NCBI GenBank assembly: GCA_013298445.1
Contig: JAAFHQ010000096.1
Coordinates: 1-11,755, forward strand
Length of the DNA stretch: 11,755 nucleotides
Source: Chitinophagales bacterium
GTDB lineage: Bacteria; Bacteroidota; Bacteroidia; Chitinophagales; Saprospiraceae
Reading direction: 5' to 3'
Shown piece after piece: positions 6,028 to 11,755 of the stretch. A program made the translations under genes and the position numbers. Numbering within the stretch: position 1 is the first letter of the stretch; every line of letters starts with the position of its first letter. Under the pieces are notes generated by a model. It saw only the letters and a list, made by a program, of their open reading frames with translations, did no database searches and was not told the DNA's origin.

Positions 6028-6813
6028 TCAGGCCTCAATTTGTTCCACGCCCACAAACATACTATCCAATTGCAGGTCGCCAAAATAAGTCGTGGTGGCT
6101 ACGTCAGCCGCATCCCTGCCGTACGCCAAAACGGCCCTTCCGCCAGTCGTAAGCTCCTGAGTAGCATCAAAAGTATACCATTTGCCGCCTAGATAGGCCT
6201 CAAACCAGGCATGTAAATCCATGGGTTCTAAATTATGCAAATACCCCACTGTAAAACGTGCAGGGATATTGATGCTGCGGCAAAGGGCGATGGCCAAATG
6301 GGATAAATCTCTACAAACCCCAATTTGACTATCCAGTGTGTCCATTGCTGAAGTCGACGGTGTACTGTGATTGTATGCGTATTGAATGTTGAGTCTAACC
6401 CATTGCCGTATGGCCTCCACCATTTCGTAACCCGTGGATAAATAATAAATGATTTCAGAAGCTTTTGCCAGCAATTTGTCTGACTCACAGTATCGGCTTG
6501 GCAATAAATAGAGCAAGACATCGTCGGGCACATCCTGGATCAGTACAAAATTTGCACCAAAATCCACTTCAATACTTGGTGCCGTCTCTACCAATGCATT
6601 GGTTTTGATCGAAAATTGGCCCATCGGGGATACCAGACGTTGGCAGTAATTTCCATACAGATCTAGGTACTCTTTCACGGGTACGGCTGGGTCTACGATA
6701 AATTCCTCTGAAATAACCGTTTGATTCAATCCTGTTCGCAGTCTCAATAAAAAAATTAAGGGGACGTTCTGGAATGTTTGATAATCCAGTTGGCAAGTAA
6801 CTTTCAATTTCAT
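6028..6813 (-). CDS. Transglutaminase-like domain protein (cysteine-protease fold)
   Basis: The protein has 261 residues and no clear signal peptide. Residues 1-100 are a beta-rich N-terminal domain of the kind that precedes bacterial transglutaminase-like domains (MKLKVTCQLDYQ onward). Residues about 130-225 hold the core with the full catalytic triad: Cys167 in QIGVCRDLSHLAIALCRS, His201 in MDLHAWFEAYLGGKW, and Asp216 in WYTFDATQE. The sequence INIPARFTVGYL between them is also typical. In bacteria such proteins are usually cytoplasmic and thought to act as proteases or amidases rather than cross-linkers; the substrate is unknown. The gene is divergent from the acidic orphan at 7007 and convergent with the DoxX-like gene, its stop lying 16 bases from the palindromic element. 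The start ATG at 6813 gives the conserved beginning of the N-terminal domain. Confidence 0.92.
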   Translation of the reverse strand: MKLKVTCQLDYQTFQNVPLIFLLRLRTGLNQTVISEEFIVDPAVPVKEYLDLYGNYCQRLVSPMGQFSIKTNALVETAPSIEVDFGANFVLIQDVPDDVLLYLLPSRYCESDKLLAKASEIIYYLSTGYEMVEAIRQWVRLNIQYAYNHSTPSTSAMDTLDSQIGVCRDLSHLAIALCRSINIPARFTVGYLHNLEPMDLHAWFEAYLGGKWYTFDATQELTTGGRAVLAYGRDAADVATTTYFGDLQLDSMFVGVEQIEA

Positions 6814-6952
6814 GCAGTAGTTTTTGCTGTGTTTGTTTGCGCTTAGCTGAAGTAGAGACTGATGCAGTTAGGGGTAAATGTAAACAATTCTGGGCTATCC
6901 GCAGCTTAAATTACCTTGACCTGCAGCAGAGGATAAATTGCAAAAAAGGCTT

Positions 6953-6960
6953 TATCTTTG
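6953..6960 (+). promoter_or_regulatory. -7 box for the acidic orphan gene
   Basis: TATCTTTG matches TAnnTTTG exactly and is identical to the box ahead of the YdeI-like gene. It would give a leader of about 40 bases before the ATG at 7007. No -33 TTTG stands at the usual distance; the nearest TTG ends 12 bases upstream. Confidence 0.4.
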
Positions 6961-7006
6961 GTTTAGCCTTTAGCTCCTGTATTTTAAAACACCCAAAATA
7001 CAACCC

Positions 7007-7276
7007 ATGGAAATTGTACTGACCAATGCCGAAGAGGCAGGAATGCCCGAACCCATGATCGGCCATTGTATTCAATTGCTGACCTGGCGTATTGAAAAAT
7101 TGTATCCCAGCCTACCCAATGCTGGCGATAACCTCGAAGTCCTTTATTCCGAAAAAGATCCTTTGATGGAAAGTGGCGAAGTGGATGATGAGGCTTATCT
7201 CATCTACTTTACGGTCGCTGAGGTAGAAGGAGAAGGTCGGGATAATGGTGTAGTGATGGTAGATTTGGTGTTTTAA
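7007..7276 (+). CDS. Small acidic protein of unknown function
   Basis: I do not recognise this 89-residue protein. It is strongly acidic, with about 19 Asp/Glu against 4 Lys/Arg. It has no signal peptide or membrane segment, so it is probably cytoplasmic. The first half could form helices (EEAGMPEPMIGHCIQLLTWR, then IEKLYPSLPNA). The second half alternates hydrophobic and polar residues as in beta strands (LEVLYSEKD, then EAYLIYFTVAEVEGEG and GVVMVDLVF). It is a plausible small alpha/beta fold. The frame has its own -7 box upstream, stands alone between a divergent and a convergent gene, and is not antisense to another gene, which argues that it is real. The stop lies 39 bases from the convergent cbpM-like stop, and I see no clear terminator between them. 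Confidence 0.75.
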   Translation: MEIVLTNAEEAGMPEPMIGHCIQLLTWRIEKLYPSLPNAGDNLEVLYSEKDPLMESGEVDDEAYLIYFTVAEVEGEGRDNGVVMVDLVF

Positions 7277-7315
7277 GCTCAAATCTCAATTCAACTGGTG
7301 ATGTTTTACACTCGT

Positions 7316-7621
7316 TCACAAGCCCCCATGGTGTTCAAATACCCGTAATTTGTTTTTCGTCGCGATGAGTTCTTGTTCGAGGGCGTCGATTTGTTTCAGT
7401 AAGCTAGCAATGGCATCAATACCCTCTAAATTGATGTCGAGTTCGTAATGCAAACGCACCATTTTTTCTACCGTCGGCAATTGTGTAAGGGGTAAATAAT
7501 GGATTTCTTCCACAACTACCAGTTCTACCAACTCATATTCCTGCAAGGCCAGGATGAAGGACGCATCTACATTTTGGATGCTGCAGAATTGTGCAAGCTG
7601 GATCAAATTGTTAGTTTCCAT
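7316..7621 (-). CDS. cbpM: CbpM-like chaperone modulator
   Basis: The protein has 101 residues, the same length as E. coli CbpM. It starts METNNLIQLAQFCSIQ, followed by a MerR-like helical region (FILALQEYELVELVVVEE, then LPTVEKMVRLHYELDINLEGIDAI) and ends with a coiled-coil tail (LLKQIDALEQELIATKNKL). In E. coli, CbpM binds the J domain of CbpA and blocks its DnaK co-chaperone and DNA-binding activity. Here the ATG at 7621 overlaps the end of the upstream cbpA frame by 11 bases in a different frame. This suggests translational coupling and a fixed ratio of inhibitor to co-chaperone. The pairing with cbpA supports the name, since similarity by sequence alone is modest in this family. Confidence 0.85.
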   Translation of the reverse strand: METNNLIQLAQFCSIQNVDASFILALQEYELVELVVVEEIHYLPLTQLPTVEKMVRLHYELDINLEGIDAIASLLKQIDALEQELIATKNKLRVFEHHGGL

Positions 7622-8522
7622 TGCTTCTCATTTTGGCCAATTCACTAAACAATGCTTTTTCAGATTCGCTAAGTTTGGTAGGCAGTTTGACTTGATAGGT
7701 TAGGTACAAATCGCCGAAAGTATTGGCCTGTTTGTAGACAGGGAAGCCCTTGCCTTTTAATTTGACCTTGGTGCCACTTTGGGTTTCGGGTGCTACCTTT
7801 AATTTTACTTTGCCGTCCAGGGTATCGATGGTTGTTTCCCCTCCCAACAACGCGGTGTACAAATCCAGCTCTACCGTGGCGTACAAATTGCTACCCTCTC
7901 TTTTGAATTTTGGATGATCTGCAATCGAAAAAGTGAGGTACAAATCCCCGTTGGGCCCACCATTCGCGCCAGGAGTTCCGTGCCCGGCTATTTTTATAGT
8001 TTGTTCATTTTCAACCCCAGCTGGGATGGTCAGACGAATGTTTTTGCCATTGATTGTTAATGTTTTTTGTTGGCTGTGGTAAACATCGATTAAATCGAGC
8101 TGCAACTCAGCGTGCAGATCCTGCCCTCTAAATTTGGTTTGCCGATTGCTGCCTCTACCTCTGGCCTCGCCTCCAAACATCGATTCAAAAAAGTCGGAAA
8201 AATCGCCGCCTGCGAAATCTTCCTCGTTGAATTGCCTTCCGGATTGCCGCCGGGATTGTTGACCTTGTTGTTGTCTGGCCTTTTCTATCTCGTCGGCATG
8301 TTCCCAGTCTTTCCCGTAGGTGTCGTATTTTTTCCTTTTATCAGGGTCGCTCAATACTTCATTGGCTTCGTTGGCTTCTTTGAATTTTCTTTCAGATTCT
8401 TTGTTGTTGGGATTTAAGTCTGGATGGTATTTTCTGGCCATTTTGCGGTAAGCACTTTTGATCTCCGCATCTTTAGCGGTTTTGGGGACACCTAGTATTT
8501 GGTAATAATCAATGAATTCCAT
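7611..8522 (-). CDS. cbpA: CbpA-like J-domain co-chaperone (DnaJ C-terminal domain, no zinc finger)
   Basis: The protein has 303 residues, close to the 306 of E. coli CbpA. The J domain is residues 1-70 (DYYQILGVPKTAKDAEIKSA, then YRKMARKYHPDLNP with the DnaK-stimulating HPD at 33-35, and SDPDKRKKYD). Next come a Gln/Arg-rich stretch and a short Gly/Phe region (about 75-125, including FAGGDFSDFFESMFGG). The C-terminal substrate-binding domains follow (about 130-300: RGQDLHAELQLDLIDVYHS, then GKNIRLTIPAG, DLYLTFSIADHPKF and DLYTALLGGETTIDTLDGKV). The Cys-rich zinc-finger repeats of DnaJ proper are absent, placing it in the CbpA/class B group. It probably delivers clients to DnaK in the cytoplasm and is checked by the overlapping cbpM product. 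The start fits the family N-terminus exactly. Confidence 0.95.
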   Translation of the reverse strand: MEFIDYYQILGVPKTAKDAEIKSAYRKMARKYHPDLNPNNKESERKFKEANEANEVLSDPDKRKKYDTYGKDWEHADEIEKARQQQGQQSRRQSGRQFNEEDFAGGDFSDFFESMFGGEARGRGSNRQTKFRGQDLHAELQLDLIDVYHSQQKTLTINGKNIRLTIPAGVENEQTIKIAGHGTPGANGGPNGDLYLTFSIADHPKFKREGSNLYATVELDLYTALLGGETTIDTLDGKVKLKVAPETQSGTKVKLKGKGFPVYKQANTFGDLYLTYQVKLPTKLSESEKALFSELAKMRSNGN

Positions 8523-8546
8523 CGGGTTCGTTTGAGTTTTGCTTGC

Positions 8547-8578
8547 TTAAGGTAGGTGTTTTGGAGGGGAAATGCAAA
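8547..8578 (-). promoter_or_regulatory. Possible promoter for cbpA-cbpM
   Basis: On the minus strand, TTTG (complement of 8575-8578) is followed after 20 bases by TACCTTAA (complement of 8547-8554), which matches six of eight TAnnTTTG positions. Spacing is normal and the ATG lies 24 bases beyond. It lies in the 106-base gap after the lipoprotein gene, so the pair may be transcribed separately from the cluster upstream. Confidence 0.3.
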
Positions 8579-8628
8579 TAATTTGGGGGGCGAGGGAATG
8601 ATAATTGTCAGTGGGTGGGTGCTTTTGG

Positions 8629-9510
8629 TTAAGATGGATTAGCCCGTTTTCTCGAAAAGAAAAACCGAACCCCAAAAATCACGACCCCTAGCACCACCAA
8701 CCCAAGCACTACTAAACCCACAACATTAAATAATCCCAGCTTTTGTTCAGGAGCCACCGACTCCCACACCACCTTTTCAAACAACCCCGGCTCTTTAAAC
8801 AACCTAAAAAACGCCTCATCATCCGCACTACACAAGTACTGACTAGACCCAAGCTTTTCAATCCTGGCAATTTTATTGTAATAATCCAGCCGCTTGGCAA
8901 AAGTGGAATCATTTATGGAAGTATTGGTAATCGACATTTCAGACTGCTGAAAATCAAATCTGACCACAAACCAATAGTCCTTACCACTGTCTCCAACATT
9001 TTTTTCCAGCACATTCAAATAATAGGTCTCTCCCAATTTTTTCAGCTGCAGTTTTTTAGCTTCACCATCAGGGAAATCATCCCAAAACTTTGCTGATGCC
9101 AAGTCAATTTCACAAAGGGTATCCTTAGGTGTATAAAAAAAGTCTCCATCTCTTTCAAGCACCGTTTTTTCAACCGTATCCCTCATTATGTAGATCAAGG
9201 TATTGCCTTTCAATACAGCCGAGGAGGAGTCGGTATTCAACCCTTTTATCATTTGGTCGAGGGAATCTTTGCTGAAAGCGTAGGAGGTGTAGATTCTACA
9301 ATGTTGGTCGTTGAAACGTTTGATTTCCAAATATTCCATTCCTCCGCTCTCCGTTTTTTCCTGCTTTTTGAGAAACCTTCCCATTAAAAAGTGAGGCAAC
9401 TCCGTGACTGCTTCTCCCTGGTTGGGTAAAGGTTTAGGGAAATACATTTTTGTGCAGGCACCAAGTGCAAGGAGGCAGCCAAAGATCAAATACAAGTTTC
9501 TCCAATTCAT
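8629..9510 (-). CDS. Predicted lipoprotein with C-terminal transmembrane helix, unknown function
   Basis: The ATG at 9510 gives a 293-residue protein beginning with a lipoprotein signal peptide, MNWRNLYLIFGCLLALGACT, with lipobox LGAC and lipidated Cys19. The frame is open 19 codons further upstream to 9567, but that extension (MRLAKGPCRFQ) would bury the signal peptide, so the internal start is preferred. The middle, about residues 25-250, is a beta-rich soluble domain with no motif I know (LPHFLMGRFLKKQ, LEIKRFNDQHCRIYTSYAFS, YWFVVRFDFQQSEM). Near the C-terminus is a clear hydrophobic helix of about 22 residues (LGLFNVVGLVVLGLVVLG onward), followed by the basic tail RFFFSRKRANPS. A lipid anchor plus a C-terminal helix is unusual and suggests retention in the inner membrane. 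It starts 60 bases after the serine hydrolase stop and may be cotranscribed. Confidence 0.8.
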   Translation of the reverse strand: MNWRNLYLIFGCLLALGACTKMYFPKPLPNQGEAVTELPHFLMGRFLKKQEKTESGGMEYLEIKRFNDQHCRIYTSYAFSKDSLDQMIKGLNTDSSSAVLKGNTLIYIMRDTVEKTVLERDGDFFYTPKDTLCEIDLASAKFWDDFPDGEAKKLQLKKLGETYYLNVLEKNVGDSGKDYWFVVRFDFQQSEMSITNTSINDSTFAKRLDYYNKIARIEKLGSSQYLCSADDEAFFRLFKEPGLFEKVVWESVAPEQKLGLFNVVGLVVLGLVVLGVVIFGVRFFFSRKRANPS

Positions 9511-9569
9511 GATGCAATAATTTTTTTGGGGTATTTGGAAACGACAAGGGCCTTTTGCTAATCGCATCC

Positions 9570-10838
9570 CTACTTCAAACTCTGGTACACCGCTACTTTA
9601 AACTTTCCTTGCAATTCACTTATAGCTGGAGTGCCAGGAAACTGCTGGGTCATGAATAAACCAATCAGCTGCGCTTTTGGGTCCACCCAATAAGTGGTTG
9701 AAAACGCACCACCCCAGGAAAAACTACCGACGTTGCTCAGTTCGTCCGACATGGCTGGCGTAACAATCCTGAAACCCAAACCAAAGGCACCACTGCCAAA
9801 AAGTGGACCCACCTGATTGCTGGTCATCAGTTCAATTGAACGTGGCGATAGCAGGCTTACCCCATTGTAAGTGCCTTTATTGAGCAACATTTGCAGGAAA
9901 ATGGCATAGTCATAAGCGGTACTGACCAGGCCGCCGCCGCCAGAAAAATAGGACTTTTTGATATTGGGGAAATCTGCGGGGATGCCCAGTCCGTTGCCCC
10001 ATTTTTTGAGCTGCCCAGTGCTGTCGGGGGTGTAAATTGCGGTCAGACGGGCGTGTTTATCGGCAGGAAGATTGAAGTAGGTGTCTTTCATCCCGAGTGG
10101 AATACAAATGCGTTTTTGGAAAAAAGTCTCCAAATCCATGCCACTGATGATTTCAATGACATGCCCCAATACATCGGTGCTGAGGCTGTAATTCCATTTT
10201 TCGCCGGGCTGCACCTCCAATGGCAGTTTTGCCAAACGTTTCATGGTGGCATCAATTTCATTGGTCATCTCACCGACACCACCTGTGATGCGGTTTTTGG
10301 CGTAAATGGCCTGCATGGTTGGTGATCCGATGCCCGCATAACCCAAACCCGATGTGTGGGTCAACAAATCCTTAATCGTGATTTCTCGCTTGGCCGGAAC
10401 CGTAGTATAAGAGCTGTCTTTTTCATTAAAAGTAGCCAGCACAACTGGCTTGGCAAACTCGGGGATGTATTTGGAAACCGGATCACTGAGCAAGATTTTA
10501 CCCTCTTCCATCAACAGCATGACACCCACCGTGGTGATGGCCTTGGTTTGTGAAGCGATGCGGAAAATGGCATCTTTGGCCATCGGTTTTTTGCTTTCAA
10601 TGTCATCGATGCCGTAGCCGCGGTGCTGCACGACCTGACCATCCTTGACCAACAACGTAACTGCTCCAATGATTTTATTCTGCTGTACGTATTCCTCGAT
10701 CACTGCGTCAATGCGTTTGAGGCGTTCGTAATTGACCTTGGGGTTGGGCTTGGTATTGGGCTGTAAAACCTGGGCGCCAAGGCTGAAGGTCAAAGTGCTG
10801 AGCAAAACCAGCAGGAAGCAGTTTTTGAAGGACGACAT
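9570..10838 (-). CDS. Secreted class C beta-lactamase-like serine hydrolase
   Basis: The protein has 422 residues. A signal peptide (residues 1-22, ending FSLGA) precedes QVLQPNTK. The class C beta-lactamase/penicillin-binding fold starts at about 40 (RLKRIDAVIEEYVQQNKIIG, then AVTLLVKDGQVVQHRGYG). The nucleophile motif is FRIASQTKA with Ser96 and Lys99. HTSGLGY follows at about 161-167. The second motif region is WNYSLSTDVLGHVIE with Tyr217; the residue that is Asn in YxN beta-lactamases is Leu here, as in many esterase-like members (EstB type). Near the C-terminus, SWGGAFSTTYWVDP at 374-387 corresponds to the K-T-G region. Esterase or D-amino-acid peptidase activity is more likely than beta-lactamase activity. 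It lies 33 bases after the stop of the outer-membrane protein gene and 60 bases before the lipoprotein gene, all on one strand. Confidence 0.92.
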   Translation of the reverse strand: MSSFKNCFLLVLLSTLTFSLGAQVLQPNTKPNPKVNYERLKRIDAVIEEYVQQNKIIGAVTLLVKDGQVVQHRGYGIDDIESKKPMAKDAIFRIASQTKAITTVGVMLLMEEGKILLSDPVSKYIPEFAKPVVLATFNEKDSSYTTVPAKREITIKDLLTHTSGLGYAGIGSPTMQAIYAKNRITGGVGEMTNEIDATMKRLAKLPLEVQPGEKWNYSLSTDVLGHVIEIISGMDLETFFQKRICIPLGMKDTYFNLPADKHARLTAIYTPDSTGQLKKWGNGLGIPADFPNIKKSYFSGGGGLVSTAYDYAIFLQMLLNKGTYNGVSLLSPRSIELMTSNQVGPLFGSGAFGLGFRIVTPAMSDELSNVGSFSWGGAFSTTYWVDPKAQLIGLFMTQQFPGTPAISELQGKFKVAVYQSLK

Positions 10839-10871
10839 AGCTCTGAGTTTGAGGTGTAATGTATTGAAAAA

Positions 10872-11755
10872 TCACGAATTCTTCACCCGCTGCTGTTCAC
10901 TTTCTGAGCCCGAACCCGAGTGTTTAGGCCTGTTGTTGGTGGCCTTGCCAAAACGGTACGAAAAGGACAGGGTTACGGAACGCGTATCGAGGGTGCTGTT
11001 CCAATCTGCGTCGGTGAGCCGCAGGTTGTTGATGATGCCACTCGCGCGGCGGGTGTACAGGATGTCGCTGATGCTCAGTTTGAGGCTTGCTGCGTCTTTG
11101 AACAGTTTTTTCTGGAAAGCACAATTCAGGGTTCCCCAGCTCTTGATCAGCAACTGCGCATACACAATGTCGCTCATGTATTCCCCGCGCAGATCGGCGC
11201 TCCAGCCTTTGCCCAATTGAAAACTGTTGTTGGCCACAAAGTGAAAATAGGTTCCACTCGAGTTGAGCTGCTCGGTATACAATTTACTCTCAAAAATCAG
11301 GTGCCCCAACTCGGCATTGCTGTTGATGTTGTACCAGGAAGTGACGGGAATGGCCGCATCCATGGCGAGGTTGAAGCTTTGGTTGGTGGCAATGTTGCCC
11401 GGCCGACTGTAATAAATGCCGTCCACAATTTCCAGGGTTTCGTTGATGCCATCGATGGTTTTGGCGTAGCTCAGGGTGGTGTTGAGGACTCCTTTATACG
11501 AATGGGAGATGGAGTAATTATTGGCGTAGGTGGGCAGCAAATTCGGGTTTCCAGCATAAAAAGTGAACTTATCCAAGGGGCTCACAAAAGGATTTAGGTC
11601 CTGAAAATAAGGCCGGTCAATGCGTCGCCCAAAGGAGAAAGCAAATACATGGTGCCCCAGGGAATCGGCGTTCCAGGTCGCGTAAAAGGTGGGGAAAAGA
11701 TTGGTATAGCTGCGCTTGAAACTGCTGGCGGGCCGCTCCGGGTTGCCCAATTGGT
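10872..11755 (-). CDS. Outer-membrane beta-barrel protein (TonB-dependent receptor-like), C-terminal part only
   Basis: The frame is open to the right edge and its N-terminus is outside the window; an in-frame TTG at 11750 is not a credible start. The visible roughly 294 residues are the end of a large barrel. They begin with SYTNLFPTFYATWNADSLGH and HVFAFSFGRRIDRPYFQDLN, a run typical of the Bacteroidota outer-membrane beta-barrel family (PF14905-like), including PFVSPLDKFTFYAGNPNLLP and TYANNYSISHSY. Alternating aromatic strands follow, ending VTLSFSYRFGKA, the usual last barrel strand. Then comes a 24-residue polar tail (NNRPKHSGSGSESEQQRVKN), which is normal in this family. Full-length relatives have an N-terminal carboxypeptidase-like repeat and plug and often import peptides, glycans or siderophores; the substrate is unknown here. 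The serine hydrolase gene follows 33 bases downstream. Confidence 0.9.
   Translation of the reverse strand, partial: QLGNPERPASSFKRSYTNLFPTFYATWNADSLGHHVFAFSFGRRIDRPYFQDLNPFVSPLDKFTFYAGNPNLLPTYANNYSISHSYKGVLNTTLSYAKTIDGINETLEIVDGIYYSRPGNIATNQSFNLAMDAAIPVTSWYNINSNAELGHLIFESKLYTEQLNSSGTYFHFVANNSFQLGKGWSADLRGEYMSDIVYAQLLIKSWGTLNCAFQKKLFKDAASLKLSISDILYTRRASGIINNLRLTDADWNSTLDTRSVTLSFSYRFGKATNNRPKHSGSGSESEQQRVKNS

Noticed and set aside
7277..7315. Bidirectional terminator between the acidic orphan and cbpM
   Set aside because: No convincing hairpin or T-run is visible in the 39 bases.
9511..9567. Nineteen-codon N-terminal extension of the lipoprotein
   Set aside because: The internal ATG at 9510 starts directly at a lipoprotein signal peptide with an LGAC box. 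The extension would place polar residues ahead of it and leave only 2 bases to the upstream stop.
9891..10325. Plus-strand open frame of 144 codons
   Set aside because: It is antisense to the middle of the serine hydrolase, which has all expected motifs. No promoter or family pattern supports the antisense product.
9570..10838. Loss of the YxN Asn (Leu in YSL) as a sign of an inactive serine hydrolase
   Set aside because: Many esterase-type members of this family lack that Asn, and the Ser96-Lys99 and Tyr217 positions are intact, so an inactive enzyme is not implied.
10920..11597. Long plus-strand open frame of 225 codons
   Set aside because: It lies entirely antisense to the outer-membrane beta-barrel frame, whose translation has clear family motifs. 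The plus-strand product is Val/Gly-rich with no recognisable domain, typical of a mirror frame of a real gene.

Overview
The window looks like ordinary chromosome of a Bacteroidota bacterium, and a Saprospiraceae or Haliscomenobacter-like member is my best guess (inference). Supporting signs are the C-terminal half of a Bacteroidota-type outer-membrane beta-barrel protein, a DUF3667 protein, a TlpA-like thioredoxin protein with a long N-terminal extension, several -7 boxes of the form TAnnTTTG, and the general lack of Shine-Dalgarno sequences. Base composition is moderate throughout, and I see no tRNA, rRNA, CRISPR array, transposase, phage gene or recognisable defence cassette.

Layout, left to right. 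(1) At 1-646 on the minus strand is the N-terminal part of a secreted SxxK serine hydrolase that runs off the left edge. It is divergent from (2) a plus-strand DUF3667 zinc-ribbon membrane protein (737-1501). (3) A minus-strand three-gene cluster is read in the order YdeI/DUF1905 protein (4394-3885), membrane-anchored NAPE-PLD-like metallo-beta-lactamase-fold hydrolase (3848-2751), and TlpA-like thiol-disulfide protein (2726-1539). It starts from a good Bacteroidota promoter. (4) A divergent plus-strand pair follows: a slipin (SPFH) protein and a DoxX-like membrane protein 10 bases apart (4573-5713). (5) The 314-base convergent gap 5714-6027 is almost filled by a nested palindromic element of about 287 bp, the most unusual structure here. 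(6) A minus-strand transglutaminase-like cysteine-protease-fold protein (6813-6028) is divergent from a small acidic orphan gene (7007-7276). (7) The minus-strand cbpA-cbpM co-chaperone pair overlaps by 11 bases (8522-7316). (8) The last minus-strand cluster is read as the end of an outer-membrane beta-barrel protein (from beyond 11755 to 10872), a class-C beta-lactamase-like serine hydrolase (10838-9570), and a lipoprotein with an extra C-terminal membrane helix (9510-8629).

Much of the window encodes envelope functions: periplasmic hydrolases, thiol-disulfide chemistry, slipin/DoxX membrane proteins and an outer-membrane barrel. CbpA/CbpM adds a cytoplasmic Hsp70 co-chaperone and its inhibitor. 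I cannot point to a new multi-gene system with confidence. The strongest undescribed-looking signals are the 5725-6011 element, with paired arms and compensatory changes, the barrel/serine hydrolase/double-anchored lipoprotein cluster, and the acidic orphan at 7007-7276.
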